Part shown: in pieces, positions 53,858 to 63,930 of the stretch
How positions within the stretch are numbered: the stretch's first letter is position 1
Layout: each line of letters begins with the position of its first letter
DNA from: Mesorhizobium zhangyense
GTDB lineage: Bacteria; Pseudomonadota; Alphaproteobacteria; Rhizobiales; Rhizobiaceae
Direction of reading: 5' to 3'
Length of the DNA: 64,000 bases
NCBI RefSeq assembly: GCF_011045115.1
Contig: NZ_JAAKZG010000005.1
Location: forward strand, 487,742-551,741
Program-made: the position numbers and the translations under genes
Notes under the pieces: model-generated
Told to the model about the DNA's origin: nothing
The model's database searches: none
The model's input: the letters and a program-made list of their open reading frames with translations, nothing else

Positions 53858-54670
53858 CTAGACCGCAGCCACGATTACGTGAGCCTGAATTTTGGCGGCA
53901 ACCGCGCCGCTGCCATGCCTGTCCGCAATCGCCGATGCGGCATGGTCGGTTGCAGCTTCCAGCTTTCCCGCGTCCCTGGCCTCGATTTCGCTGCGAAGGA
54001 CAGTTCCCTGGCAATAGGCAACGGCCGGAATACGCGGTGAGGAGGCACGGCTTTGTTCGGCTCGCGTTTCGATCACCACGCTGGAGAAACCTGCGCCCTC
54101 CAGTTCGCTGCGGATCAGTGCGATATCGTGGTAGCCATGCGGCGTGCGGGCCAGGAAGCGCGGCGGATCGTTCGGAAAAATCTCTGCGAGAGCATTGGTC
54201 ACCTCATCGGCAAATACATTCTCCTCGATGCGATCCCATACGTTGAACAGGAAATGTCCGCCGGGTTTCAGGACGCGTCTGGCTTCGCGGTAGGCAGACG
54301 GGCGGTCGGGAAAGAACATCGCGCCGAACTGACAACAAACGAGATCGAAGGCCGCATTTTCAAACGGCAGCGCCAAAGCATCCGCCTGGCGCCATTGGAC
54401 GCGGCTGTCGGGACCTTGTCGCGACGCGGCGTGGTCGAGCATCGGCTGGTTGAGGTCGGTAACGACATAGCTTGCGTCGGGGGGCAGCTTTGGCGCCAGT
54501 GCGCGGGTGACGACCCCGGTACCCGCGGCGGTTTCCAGAACCGCGCTCGGCGACAAGGACGCTGCCCGTCGCGCAAGATCTGCGGCGAACGGCTCGAAAA
54601 TCAACGGCACCATATAGCGATCGTAATTTTCCGGGATCGAGCCGGCGAATACCTTGTCGGTTTCCAACAT
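53858..54670 (-). CDS. Class I SAM-dependent methyltransferase (UbiE/type 11-like)
   Basis: The 270-residue product from start 54670 begins MLETDKVFAGSIPENYDRYMVPLIFEPFA. SAM-binding elements are VLETAAGTGVVTRAL, VTDLNQPMLDHA and ALPFENAAFDLVCCQFGAMFF. The substrate is unknown. It interrupts the usual argH-lptM-lysA order of rhizobia, which suggests a later insertion. Confidence 0.87.
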   Translation of the reverse strand: MLETDKVFAGSIPENYDRYMVPLIFEPFAADLARRAASLSPSAVLETAAGTGVVTRALAPKLPPDASYVVTDLNQPMLDHAASRQGPDSRVQWRQADALALPFENAAFDLVCCQFGAMFFPDRPSAYREARRVLKPGGHFLFNVWDRIEENVFADEVTNALAEIFPNDPPRFLARTPHGYHDIALIRSELEGAGFSSVVIETRAEQSRASSPRIPAVAYCQGTVLRSEIEARDAGKLEAATDHAASAIADRHGSGAVAAKIQAHVIVAAV

Positions 54671-54801
54671 CGCTATCACCCGCCGTCCGTTTGATGGACC
54701 GGCATATGAAACCATCATACCAGTCGTGGCGGGGCGATAATAGCGGTTGGGCGCATGATCGAAGCTCCCAAAACGGGAGCCTCGAACCATGCGCTAGGTC
54801 C

Positions 54802-56202
54802 TCATGCCTTGGCGATGCGCTTTTTCCAGTAGCGGATCTGGCGGCGGACCTCGGCGGGCGCCGTGCCGCCGAAAGAGGTGCGGCTCTTCACCGAGTTCTG
54901 CACCGAAAGCACCGAGAAGATATCGGCGGTGATGCCGTCATGGATCGAGCGCAAATCTTCCAGCGTCAGCTTTTCCAGCCCGACTTTCTTGCTTTCCGCC
55001 AGCGCAACGGCGCGGCCGGTGACGTGATGGGCCTCGCGGAAGGGCAGGCCGAGCGTGCGCACCAGCCAGTCGGCAAGGTCGGTCGCGGTCGAATAGCCGG
55101 AACCGGCAGCCTTCTTCATCGCGGCCTCGTTCACCTGCATGTCGCCGACCATGCCGGTCATGGCGGCGAGCATCAGGTCGAGCGTCTCGGCGGCGTCGAA
55201 CACGGCTTCCTTGTCTTCCTGCATGTCCTTGGAATAGGTCAGCGGCAGGCCCTTCATCACCGTCAGAAGGCCGATCAGGTGGCCGTTGACGCGGCCGGTC
55301 TTGGCCCGCACCAGTTCGGCGGCATCGGGGTTCTTTTTCTGGGGCATGATGGACGAGCCGGTCGAAAAGCTGTCGGACAGCCGCACGAAGCCGAACTGCG
55401 GCGTCGACCAGATGACGATCTCTTCGGCCAGCCGCGACAGATGGGTCGCCGAAATCGCGGCGATGGCCAAAAATTCCAGCGCGTAGTCGCGGTCTGAAAC
55501 GCTGTCGAGCGAATTGCGGGTCGGCTCACGGAAGCCGAGCGCCTTGGCGGTGCGGAAGCGGTCGATCGGGAAGCCGGTGCCGGCAAGGGCCGCAGCACCC
55601 AGCGGGCTCTCGTCCATGCGCTCGATGGCGTCGCGGACGCGGGAAAGGTCGCGGGCAAACATCTCGACATAGGCCATGCAGTGGTGGCCGAAGGTTACCG
55701 GCTGGGCCGTCTGCAGATGGGTGAAGCCGGGCATTACGGTGGCGGCATGTTCCTCGGCGCGCTTGAGGAACGCTTCGATCAGTCCCTTCAGCGCTTCGGC
55801 GACGCGATGGAACTCGTCCTTGACCCAGAGCCGGAAATCGACCGCCACCTGATCGTTACGCGAGCGCGCCGTGTGCAGGCGGCCGGCGGCCGGGCCGATC
55901 AGTTCGGCAAGACGCGCCTCGACATTCATGTGAATGTCTTCCAGCCGGGTCGAGAATTCGAACTTTCCGCTCTCGATCTCTTTCAAAATCGTGTTCAGGC
56001 CGTGAGCGATTTTTTCTTGATCTTTCTCCTCAATGATGCCCGTTTCCGCGAGCATTTCGGAGTGAGCGATCGAGCCTCGGATGTCCTGCGCGTAGAGCTT
56101 TTTGTCGAAGCCGATCGAGGCGTTGATCGCCTCCATGATCGCCGCAGGGCCCGAGGCAAATCGTCCGCCCCACATCGCGTTGCTGGCCTTCTTGTCGCTC
56201 AT
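54802..56202 (-). CDS. argH: Argininosuccinate lyase
   Basis: The 466-residue enzyme begins [19 protein letters not shown] and has the superfamily signature [18 protein letters not shown] with the catalytic serine loop, plus [17 protein letters not shown] and [20 protein letters not shown]. It cleaves argininosuccinate to arginine and fumarate. It is divergent from tlpA with a 31-base gap. Confidence 0.96.
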   Translation of the reverse strand: MSDKKASNAMWGGRFASGPAAIMEAINASIGFDKKLYAQDIRGSIAHSEMLAETGIIEEKDQEKIAHGLNTILKEIESGKFEFSTRLEDIHMNVEARLAELIGPAAGRLHTARSRNDQVAVDFRLWVKDEFHRVAEALKGLIEAFLKRAEEHAATVMPGFTHLQTAQPVTFGHHCMAYVEMFARDLSRVRDAIERMDESPLGAAALAGTGFPIDRFRTAKALGFREPTRNSLDSVSDRDYALEFLAIAAISATHLSRLAEEIVIWSTPQFGFVRLSDSFSTGSSIMPQKKNPDAAELVRAKTGRVNGHLIGLLTVMKGLPLTYSKDMQEDKEAVFDAAETLDLMLAAMTGMVGDMQVNEAAMKKAAGSGYSTATDLADWLVRTLGLPFREAHHVTGRAVALAESKKVGLEKLTLEDLRSIHDGITADIFSVLSVQNSVKSRTSFGGTAPAEVRRQIRYWKKRIAKA

Positions 56203-56233
56203 CGTGATAACCGGGCTCCGGAGAAAAAAGTGA

Positions 56234-56947
56234 ATGGCTGACGGAAAGAAACTCATACCGACCGCGCGCCTGCTGGTCACGGCAGCGATTGCAGGCGCAT
56301 TTGCCGGCGCGGTGGTGGTATATGCCAGCGTTACCTTGTCTGGCAACAAGGCTCCGGCTTCAGCGCCGCAGCAGGTGACTGTTGCCCCTGCCGCTCCCGA
56401 AAACACTGCCGACAATGCCGTCTGCGCGGCAAAGACCGACAAGGCCAAGGTGGTGGGTGCGGCAGCAAAAGGCGAAGTCGCAGCCATGCTGCCAGCCGAC
56501 CCGCCGCAATCGCTGAAGGGCCTTGCCTTCAAGTCTCCCGACGGCAAGCCGATGACGCTGGCCGACCATGCCGGCAAGACGCTGCTGATCAATCTGTGGG
56601 CGACATGGTGCGCGCCATGCCGCGCCGAAATGCCGGCGCTCAATGCGCTGCAAAAGGAAAAGGGCAGCGACAAATTCGAGGTCGTCGCCGTCAATGTCGA
56701 TACCGGCGATGACGAAAAGCCGAAGAAGTTCCTCTCCGAGATCGGTGTGGATACGCTGGCGCTCTACCGCGACAACACGCTCGACCTGTTCAACGATCTC
56801 AAGAAGCGCGGCCTGGCGCTCGGCCTGCCGGTGACGCTGCTGGTCGATGGCGAAGGCTGCCTGCTCGCCAATATGAACGGCCCGGCCGAATGGTCGAGCC
56901 CGGATGCGGCCAAACTCATCGAAGCGGCAATGGGCGCGTCAGACTGA
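56234..56947 (+). CDS. tlpA: Thiol:disulfide interchange protein TlpA
   Basis: The 237-residue membrane-anchored thioredoxin has a helix at residues 11-35, then a linker with a lone Cys64, and the active site WATWCAPCR (Cys126, Cys129) in a TlpA/ResA-like domain. It acts in the periplasm, in cytochrome oxidase maturation in related rhizobia. The 3' end overlaps the convergent signalling gene by nine bases. Confidence 0.9.
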   Translation: MADGKKLIPTARLLVTAAIAGAFAGAVVVYASVTLSGNKAPASAPQQVTVAPAAPENTADNAVCAAKTDKAKVVGAAAKGEVAAMLPADPPQSLKGLAFKSPDGKPMTLADHAGKTLLINLWATWCAPCRAEMPALNALQKEKGSDKFEVVAVNVDTGDDEKPKKFLSEIGVDTLALYRDNTLDLFNDLKKRGLALGLPVTLLVDGEGCLLANMNGPAEWSSPDAAKLIEAAMGASD

Positions 56948-59380
56948 CCGCAGCACGATCGGCTGAAGCACGGGGACACGGGCCTTACGTCCGGCCGTGG
57001 CGGTTTGGACTGGCGCCGTGACCGGTACGCCGGTCAGTTCGCTGAACATTTCGATCGGACCCGGCTTGCCGAGATAGAAGCCCTGTCCGATCTGGCAGTC
57101 CTCGGCATCCAGGAATTTCAGTTCGCCGAGCGTTTCGACGCCTTCCGCCAGCACCGGCAGTCCGAGGCCGCGCCCAAGGCCGAGAACGGCTCGCACGATC
57201 GCCGCGACCTGGCCGTTGGTGTCCACTGACTTGATGAAGGAACCATCGATCTTGATCTTGTCGAAGGGGAAGGCGCGCAGGTTCGAGAGCGAGGAATAGC
57301 CGGTTCCGAAATCGTCCATGGCCACCCGCACGCCCAGCGCCTTGATCTGCCTGAGCGTTGCGAGCGCGCGCGGCATGTCCTTCACGAGGGCCGTTTCGGT
57401 GATTTCCAGTTCGAGCCTACCGGGTGCGAGGCCAGTGTGAACGAGGACTTCGTGAACCTTGCGGCTGAAATGCGGATTGTGAAGCTGCACCGCCGAGACA
57501 TTGACCGCCACCGAAAGCGGGTTTTTCCAGCCGGCAGCCTCCTGGCAAGCCGTTGCCAGCACCCATTCGCCGATCTGGACGATGACGCCGCTGTCTTCCG
57601 CAACCGGGATGAACATGGCCGGCGAAACTTCGCCGTGTTCCGGGTGCTGCCAGCGGATGAGAGCCTCGAAGCCGAGCATCTTTCCGCTGCTGATTTCCTT
57701 CTGCGGTTGGTAGACCAGATAGAATTCGTCGCGCGCGATCGCCTGGCGCAGTTCGTGTTCCATCACGCGCTTGTCGCGCGCTTCGGCACCCATCGACGCT
57801 TCGAAATAACGGTACGTATCCTTGCCTTCTGCCTTGGCGCGGTAGAGCGCGGTGTCGGCATGGCTGATAAGGGCGGTCTGGTCGTCGGCGTCCCGGGGAT
57901 AAAGCGCAATGCCGATGCTGGTCGAAACCAGACCGCCGCCGATGGAGCGCCTGTTCTCCTCGCGCATGGCCGCCAGCACGTCGTCGGCAATGCGGCCGGC
58001 AGCCTGAGGGTCCGAGAGGTTGGGAGCAATGATGGCGAACTCGTCGCCGCCGAGGCGCGCGAGCAACTGCCCGCTGCGCAGAACGCCTGAGACACAGCGC
58101 GCGACGGTTTGCAGCATGGCGTCACCCGCGCCATGCCCGAACAGGTCGTTCACTTCCTTGAACCGGTCGAGATCGAGCAGCAAGAGCGCCAGATGGTTGC
58201 CTTTCCCGCTCAGTTTCATGGCGGCGATCTCGGCGTCGAGCCGGCCGGAAAAATTCCTGCGGTTGGCAAGCCCGGTGAGCGGATCGAAATGGGCGAGGCG
58301 AAGGATTTCCTGCTCTGCCGTCTTGCGTTCGCGGATGTCGCGAACGGCGACCACGGTATGCGGCTTGCCACAATAGTCGATGCGCCGGGCGATGAGTTCG
58401 ACGGGGATGCTTTCTCCGTCGCGGCCTTTCAGTTCCGCTTCCTGCGCCTGCTCGCCGAATTCCGGCAGGTTGGAGGCGGTGCGCTCGCCAAAGAGGTTGG
58501 CAAGTTGCATGGCGTTGAGCGTCTCGACCGGCTGACCGGTCAACGTGGCAATGCTGTTGTTGGCGCTGACGATGCGCGCGCCGTCACAGACGATCAACCC
58601 CTCGACTGCGGCATTGGCCAAGCCGTGCATGCGCTCCGCTTCAATCTTCTGGCGGCGGAAACGCAGATCGATCGACAGCGCAATGCCAGACAGAATGAGG
58701 ATCACCAGGCTTGCGGCGGCAACGGCGAAGGCATGCGACACGGGCTCGATCGTGGATTCGGAAATCTCGACCGAAGAATCCGGAATGATCGAGACTGCGG
58801 CCATCGCGATGAAATGCAGGGTGCAGATGGCGAGCGTCAGAAGCACGGCGCCGCCGAGTGTCGCCAGCGTCGACGGGCGGCGGAGTACGACAAGGAGCGA
58901 CAGCGCTGCCAGCGTTATTCCAGCCAGCAGGGAAATGGCGACAAGAAGCTGGTCCCAGACGATCCGGCCCTGCACTTCGAAAGCGGCCATGCCGACAAAG
59001 TGCATCGACGCGATGCCGGCGCCAAGCAAGGCGCCGCCCACGAGATAGTAATCGATGCCGCCGCGCAACGTGGCCACCCACATGCCGGCAGCCGTCAGAA
59101 ACACGGCGGCAGCGAGCGAAAGGGCGGAAAGCTCGACATTGTAGGCATTCGGGATGCCGGGCGAAAATGCAAGCATTGCGATGAAATGGGTGGCCCAGAT
59201 GCCGAAGCCGGTGGCCGTTGCTGAAATCATCAGCCAGGCAAGCCGGTTTCCGTTTCTGGACTGACCGACGTGATGGAGCAACTTGACTGCTGAAAACGAC
59301 GATATTGCGCAAATGAGCGCGGCGAGCGCGACAAGCCTCAGATCATGCTCATTCACGATACAGTTGTAGACTGTCAGCAT
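56939..59380 (-). CDS. MHYT-PAS-GGDEF-EAL cyclic-di-GMP signalling protein
   Basis: The 813-residue protein has an integral-membrane MHYT domain (residues 1-240) with three motifs: ATHFIAM (63-69), SMHFVGM (125-131) and TLHFIAM (187-193). A PAS domain (about 254-350) is followed by GGDEF with an intact GGDEF signature (444-448) and EAL with EAL at 572-574. No RxxD inhibitory site precedes GGDEF. MHYT is thought to sense oxygen, CO or NO through copper. Both output domains look catalytically complete, so it could make or degrade c-di-GMP. Confidence 0.92.
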   Translation of the reverse strand: MLTVYNCIVNEHDLRLVALAALICAISSFSAVKLLHHVGQSRNGNRLAWLMISATATGFGIWATHFIAMLAFSPGIPNAYNVELSALSLAAAVFLTAAGMWVATLRGGIDYYLVGGALLGAGIASMHFVGMAAFEVQGRIVWDQLLVAISLLAGITLAALSLLVVLRRPSTLATLGGAVLLTLAICTLHFIAMAAVSIIPDSSVEISESTIEPVSHAFAVAAASLVILILSGIALSIDLRFRRQKIEAERMHGLANAAVEGLIVCDGARIVSANNSIATLTGQPVETLNAMQLANLFGERTASNLPEFGEQAQEAELKGRDGESIPVELIARRIDYCGKPHTVVAVRDIRERKTAEQEILRLAHFDPLTGLANRRNFSGRLDAEIAAMKLSGKGNHLALLLLDLDRFKEVNDLFGHGAGDAMLQTVARCVSGVLRSGQLLARLGGDEFAIIAPNLSDPQAAGRIADDVLAAMREENRRSIGGGLVSTSIGIALYPRDADDQTALISHADTALYRAKAEGKDTYRYFEASMGAEARDKRVMEHELRQAIARDEFYLVYQPQKEISSGKMLGFEALIRWQHPEHGEVSPAMFIPVAEDSGVIVQIGEWVLATACQEAAGWKNPLSVAVNVSAVQLHNPHFSRKVHEVLVHTGLAPGRLELEITETALVKDMPRALATLRQIKALGVRVAMDDFGTGYSSLSNLRAFPFDKIKIDGSFIKSVDTNGQVAAIVRAVLGLGRGLGLPVLAEGVETLGELKFLDAEDCQIGQGFYLGKPGPIEMFSELTGVPVTAPVQTATAGRKARVPVLQPIVLRSV

Positions 59381-59700
59381 TTCTCAATTAACCCAATCTA
59401 TTGGAAATAAACAAGGTAATGTTGAATATTAGCTGCATATGATTGAAGGATCAGTTAAATTTGCTTTCAACCTGTGGGCGTTGCTTTTGCCGAACGCGGA
59501 GCGTTTCCCGGCAAAGCGCGGCCCCTTTCGAAAGCCGGCTTACGAAAACGCCTGGAGCGAACAACGCAGGGAAACGAAATCCACACGAAACTGAGACGAA
59601 ATTCATCGAAGCGTAACAAAACGGTTGTCGCACTGTCACAATCGACCGATACTCCCGGTTGCGAACCTAAACCTTCGCCAAGTAAAAACGGGAGAGAAAC
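59381..59700. other. Intergenic region (320 bases) between the signalling gene and ugpB
   Basis: No gene is apparent in either strand. The left part is unusually AT-rich for this genome and probably holds the promoter of the minus-strand signalling gene. The right part contains the Pho-box-like array at 59611-59639 and the ugpB ribosome site GGGAGAG just ahead of ATG 59701. A short inverted repeat-rich stretch lies around 59490-59560. Confidence 0.5.
59611..59639 (+). promoter_or_regulatory. Candidate PhoB box array upstream of ugpB
   Basis: Three imperfect 7-base half-sites related to CTGTCAT occur at exact 11-base spacing: GCGTAAC at 59611, CGGTTGT at 59622 and CTGTCAC at 59633, with 4-base gaps of which the first is AAAA. 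Only the last is a close match. PhoB control of ugp operons by phosphate starvation is established in enteric and rhizobial species, which makes the location meaningful. Confidence 0.35.
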
Positions 59701-61011
59701 ATGAAATTTCAAGGCGTTGCGGCCGGTATAGCCGCGTCATTCACCCTGCTTTCGACATCGTCCGCATTCGCCGTGACCGAGATTTCCTGGTGGCATGCCA
59801 TGACCGGCGCCAACAATGAGGTCGTCGAAACGCTGTCCAAGGAATTCAACGAGAGCCAGAGCGAGTACAAGGTCACTCCCGTTTTCAAGGGAACCTACCC
59901 GGAGACGCTGAACGCCGGCATTGCCGCCTACCGCGCCAAGCAGCCGCCGGCGATCATGCAGGTGTTCGATGCCGGCACGGGCGTCATGATGGCCGCTGAA
60001 GGCGCGATCAAGCCGGTAGCCGACATTCTCTCCATGGGCGGCAAGCCTTTCGACAAGAGCCAGTATCTTCCGGGCATCGTCGCTTATTATTCGAAGCCGG
60101 ACGGCACCATGCTGTCCTTCCCGTATAATTCGTCTTCGCCCATCCTCTATTACAACAAGGACATCTTCCAGAAGGCCGGTCTCGACGTCGACAACCCGCC
60201 CAAGACGTGGCCGGAAGTGTGGGACGCGGCCAAGAAGATCAAGACCAGCGGCGCGGCACCTTGCGGCTTCACCACGACCTGGCTGACCTGGATTCACACC
60301 GAAAACTTTGCGGCCTGGAACAATGTTTCCTTCGGCACCAACGAGAACGGCCTCGCCGGTCTCGATGTCGAGCTCAAGATCAATTCGCCGATCTTCGTGA
60401 AGCACTTCCAGGAACTGGCCGACCTCGCCAAGGACGGCACGTTCAAATATGGCGGCCGCACTTCCGAAGCCAAGCAGATCTTCCTTGCCGGCGAATGCGG
60501 CATCTTCACCGAATCCTCGGGCGGTCTCGGCGACGTCGTCAAGTCGGGCATGAACTTCGGCACTGGTTCGCTGCCCTACGAGCCGGAAGCTCAGGGAGCG
60601 CCGCAGAACACCATTCCCGGTGGCGCCAGCCTCTGGGTCTTCGCCGGCAAGTCGGACGAGGAATACAAGGGCGTAGCCGCCTTCTTCAACTTCCTGTCCA
60701 CGACCGAAATCCAGGCCCGCCTGCATCAGGTGTCCGGCTATCTGCCGGTAACGCTCGAAGCCTACGAGAAGACCAAGGCTGACGGCTTCTATGACAAGAA
60801 CCCGGCCCGCGAAATCCCGATCAAGCAGATGATGGGCAAGGCGCCGACCGAGAATTCGAAGGGCGTGCGCTTGGCCAACCTGCCGCAGGTCCGCGACATC
60901 GAAAACGAGGAGTTCGAGAAGATGCTGGCCGGCGACCAGACCGCCCAGCAGGCGCTCGACAAGGCCGTCGAACGCGGCAATGCCGCAATCAAGCAGGCCA
61001 TCGGCAACTAA
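59701..61011 (+). CDS. ugpB: sn-Glycerol-3-phosphate ABC transporter, substrate-binding protein UgpB
   Basis: The 436-residue precursor has a Sec signal peptide ending near AFA-VTE (residue 24). The mature part has [23 protein letters not shown] and [36 protein letters not shown], strongly characteristic of UgpB. It delivers glycerol-3-phosphate or glycerophosphodiesters to UgpAE in the periplasm. The operon order ugpB-A-E-C is complete here. Confidence 0.95.
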   Translation: MKFQGVAAGIAASFTLLSTSSAFAVTEISWWHAMTGANNEVVETLSKEFNESQSEYKVTPVFKGTYPETLNAGIAAYRAKQPPAIMQVFDAGTGVMMAAEGAIKPVADILSMGGKPFDKSQYLPGIVAYYSKPDGTMLSFPYNSSSPILYYNKDIFQKAGLDVDNPPKTWPEVWDAAKKIKTSGAAPCGFTTTWLTWIHTENFAAWNNVSFGTNENGLAGLDVELKINSPIFVKHFQELADLAKDGTFKYGGRTSEAKQIFLAGECGIFTESSGGLGDVVKSGMNFGTGSLPYEPEAQGAPQNTIPGGASLWVFAGKSDEEYKGVAAFFNFLSTTEIQARLHQVSGYLPVTLEAYEKTKADGFYDKNPAREIPIKQMMGKAPTENSKGVRLANLPQVRDIENEEFEKMLAGDQTAQQALDKAVERGNAAIKQAIGN

Positions 61012-61018
61012 GAAGTCT

Positions 61019-61097
61019 GCCCCTCACCCTTACCCTCTCCCCGTGACAAACGGGGGGAGGGGTATAAACGCTGGAGCCCCGCAGGCGGATGAGGGGC
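61019..61097. repeat. Palindromic element inside the ugp operon
   Basis: GCCCCTCA at 61019-61026 and TGAGGGGC at 61090-61097 are the outer arms, with an inner CTCCCCG...CGGGG hairpin. It closely resembles the element at 27630-27745. It separates ugpB from ugpA and lies just before the AAGGAGG ribosome site of ugpA, so it may stabilise the ugpB message or reduce read-through into ugpA. Confidence 0.75.
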
Positions 61098-61117
61098 ATT
61101 CCGGCAAGGAGGAAGCC

Positions 61118-62002
61118 CTGTCCCCACGCGTTACTTTCCCCAACAAGGTCCTGCCCTATCTCCTGGTCGCGCCACAACTCGCCATCACGGCGGTCTTCTT
61201 CTATTGGCCGGCGGGGCAGGCGCTCTACCAGTCGATGCTGCGCGAAGACCCGTTCGGGTTGAATTCGAAATTCGTCTGGTTCGACAATTTCGCGCGGGTC
61301 CTTTCCGATCCAAACTATGTGAATTCGCTCAAGGTCACGGTGGTCTTCTCCATAGCCACGGCCTTCGTTTCCATGGCGGTGGCCCTGCTGCTGGCGGTGA
61401 TGGCCGACAAGGTCATTCGCGGACGCGGCATCTATCGCACGCTGATGATATGGCCCTATGCGGTGGCCCCGGCCATTGCCGGCATGCTGTGGCTGTTCCT
61501 GTTCAACCCGTCGATCGGCACGCTCGCCTATGGGTTGCGCTGGCTGGGTTTCGACTGGAACCCGCTGCTCGACGGCACGGACGCCATGGTTCTGGTCGTG
61601 ACAGCCGCTTCGTGGAAGCAGATCAGCTACAATTTCCTGTTCTTCGTCGCTGGGCTTCAGGCCATTCCCAAGACGCTGATCGAGGCGGCGGCAATCGACG
61701 GCGCCGGCGAGACGAAACGCTTCTGGACGATCGTCTTTCCGCTGCTGGCGCCGACGACGTTCTTCCTTCTCGTTGTCAACACGGTCTACGCCTTCTTCGA
61801 TACCTTCGGCATCATCCACGCCGTCACCGGCGGCGGGCCGGGCAAGGCTACCGAGACGCTGGTCTACAAGGTCTACAATGACGGCTTCGTCAACCTGATC
61901 CTCGGTGACTCGGCGGCGCAGTCGGTGATCCTGATGGTGATCGTGATCGGCCTGACCGCCTTCCAGTTCCGCTTCGTGGAAAAGAAGGTGCATTATGGGT
62001 AG
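61118..62002 (+). CDS. ugpA: sn-Glycerol-3-phosphate ABC transporter permease UgpA (CTG start)
   Basis: The 294-residue protein has six helices and the EAA loop [22 protein letters not shown]. The N-terminus that matches the family ([21 protein letters not shown]) is encoded from CTG 61118, five bases after a perfect AAGGAGG (61106-61112), and this gives the usual UgpA length. No ATG or TTG exists between the repeat and this point; GTG 61043 lies within the repeat and ATG 60980 within ugpB. A CTG start is rare. Confidence 0.9.
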   Translation: MSPRVTFPNKVLPYLLVAPQLAITAVFFYWPAGQALYQSMLREDPFGLNSKFVWFDNFARVLSDPNYVNSLKVTVVFSIATAFVSMAVALLLAVMADKVIRGRGIYRTLMIWPYAVAPAIAGMLWLFLFNPSIGTLAYGLRWLGFDWNPLLDGTDAMVLVVTAASWKQISYNFLFFVAGLQAIPKTLIEAAAIDGAGETKRFWTIVFPLLAPTTFFLLVVNTVYAFFDTFGIIHAVTGGGPGKATETLVYKVYNDGFVNLILGDSAAQSVILMVIVIGLTAFQFRFVEKKVHYG

Positions 62003-62008
62003 CGCACG

Positions 62009-62857
62009 ATGATCGGCTCATCCCCCATCCGCACCTTCATCGCCCATGCCGTGCTGATCCTCGGCATCCTGATCGTCGCATTCCCGATCTATTACACATT
62101 CGTGGCGTCGACCCATTCGCTGCAGACGATCCTGCGCCCGCCGCTGCCGCTGCTGCCCGGCGACCGCTTCTGGGAGAATTATTCTACCGCACTTTTCGGC
62201 GGCATCGGCCGTATCGGTGGCGTGTCGGTCGGCACGCTGCTCTACAACACGACGGTCGTGGCGCTGGCGATCGCAATCGGCAAGATCGTGATTTCGATCG
62301 TGTCGGCCTATGCGATCGTGTTTTTCCGCTTTCCCTTCCGCATGACCTTCTTCTGGCTGATCTTCATCACGCTGATGCTGCCGGTCGAGGTCCGCATCCT
62401 GCCGACCTACAAGGTGATGGTCGATCTCGGCCTGATCGACACCTATGCCGGTCTCACCCTGCCGCTGATGGCGTCTGCGACGGCAACGCTGCTGTTTCGC
62501 CAGTTCTTCATGACCATCCCCGGCGAACTGGTCGAGGCGGCGCGCGTCGACGGAGCCGGACCGTTCCGCTTCTTCAAGGATATCCTGCTGCCGCTGTCGA
62601 AGACGAATATAGCCGCGCTGTTCGTCATCCAGTTCATCTATGGCTGGACGCAGTATCTCTGGCCGCTGCTGGTCACCAACCGCAACGACATGAACACCAT
62701 CGTCATCGCGCTTCGCAAGATGATTTCCTTTGCCGACGCCGACACGGAATGGCACCTCGTCATGGTCACCTGCATGCTGGCCATCATCCCGCCAATCCTC
62801 GTCGTCGTCCTGATGCAGCGCTGGTTCGTGCGCGGCCTCGTCGATACGGAGAAATAA
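62009..62857 (+). CDS. ugpE: sn-Glycerol-3-phosphate ABC transporter permease UgpE
   Basis: The 282-residue protein has six helices and the EAA motif [23 protein letters not shown] that contacts the ATPase. It pairs with UgpA as the transmembrane channel. It starts six bases after ugpA and its stop overlaps the ugpC start by one base (TAATG). Confidence 0.94.
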   Translation: MIGSSPIRTFIAHAVLILGILIVAFPIYYTFVASTHSLQTILRPPLPLLPGDRFWENYSTALFGGIGRIGGVSVGTLLYNTTVVALAIAIGKIVISIVSAYAIVFFRFPFRMTFFWLIFITLMLPVEVRILPTYKVMVDLGLIDTYAGLTLPLMASATATLLFRQFFMTIPGELVEAARVDGAGPFRFFKDILLPLSKTNIAALFVIQFIYGWTQYLWPLLVTNRNDMNTIVIALRKMISFADADTEWHLVMVTCMLAIIPPILVVVLMQRWFVRGLVDTEK

Positions 62858-63921
62858 TGGCTACCGTCGATCTCAACGATGTGAAGAAGGTCTATGCCGG
62901 CGGCATAGAGGCGGTTAAGGGCGTTTCCATCGCCATTCCCGATAAGGCGCTGTGCGTGCTGGTCGGCCCGTCCGGCTGCGGAAAGTCCACGCTGCTGCGC
63001 ATGATAGCCGGGCTGGAAACCATCTCCTCCGGCACCGTCGCAATCGATACGAAAACCGTCAACACGGTCGGCCCGGCCGAACGCGACATCGCCATGGTGT
63101 TCCAGAACTATGCGCTCTACCCGCATATGAAGGTCTACGACAACATGGCATACGGCTTGCGAAATCGCGGCATGCCGAAAGACGAGATCGACAAGCGCGT
63201 GAAAGCCGCCGCCACGACGCTTGAACTGTCGCATCTTCTCGATCGCCGTCCGCGCGAGCTTTCCGGCGGCCAGCGCCAGCGCGTCGCCATGGGCCGCGCC
63301 ATCGTGCGCAGCCCGAAGGTGTTCCTGTTCGACGAGCCGTTGTCCAACCTCGATGCCAAGCTGCGCGGCCAGATGCGCGTCGAGATCAAGAACCTGCAGC
63401 GGTCGCTCGGCGTCACGTCGGTCTATGTCACGCATGACCAGCTCGAGGCGATGACGCTGGCCGACGTTCTCGTCGTCATGAACGGTGGTCTGGTCGAACA
63501 GTCCGGCAACCCGCTCGACATCTATGAAAAACCGGCCTCGACCTTTGTCGCCAGCTTTATCGGCGCGCCGCCGATGAACCTGCTTGCAGTGCAGGCAGGA
63601 TCGAACGGCTCGACGTTCAGCGACGGTTCGCCTGTCGGCATCGCTGGCCCGGCCGATGCCGTCACGCTTGGCGTTCGCCCGGAAGATGCCGATGTCGCCT
63701 TCGGGCCGGATGTGCCGAAAGGTGCGGTCGTGCTGCCGGCAAAGGTGGAAGCGGTCGAGCCCGTAGGTTCGGAAAGCTTTCTATACTGCGCCGCTGGCGG
63801 TCAGCGGATCGTGGTGCGTGTCGCGGGCCGCGCTACAGCCAAACCCGGCGACGAATTGCGTGTCGTCGCCAAGGCCGAAAAGCTGCATTGGTTCGATCAG
63901 GCAGGCAAGCGGGTGGAGTGA
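62857..63921 (+). CDS. ugpC: sn-Glycerol-3-phosphate ABC transporter ATP-binding protein UgpC
   Basis: The 354-residue ATPase has Walker [10 protein letters not shown] (37-45), signature [14 protein letters not shown], Walker [22 protein letters not shown] and a C-terminal TOBE-type regulatory domain. It powers UgpAE. Related ATPases can be shared among sugar importers, but its place in ugpBAEC fits UgpC. Confidence 0.95.
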   Translation: MATVDLNDVKKVYAGGIEAVKGVSIAIPDKALCVLVGPSGCGKSTLLRMIAGLETISSGTVAIDTKTVNTVGPAERDIAMVFQNYALYPHMKVYDNMAYGLRNRGMPKDEIDKRVKAAATTLELSHLLDRRPRELSGGQRQRVAMGRAIVRSPKVFLFDEPLSNLDAKLRGQMRVEIKNLQRSLGVTSVYVTHDQLEAMTLADVLVVMNGGLVEQSGNPLDIYEKPASTFVASFIGAPPMNLLAVQAGSNGSTFSDGSPVGIAGPADAVTLGVRPEDADVAFGPDVPKGAVVLPAKVEAVEPVGSESFLYCAAGGQRIVVRVAGRATAKPGDELRVVAKAEKLHWFDQAGKRVE

Positions 63922-63930
63922 AAGAGCGCC

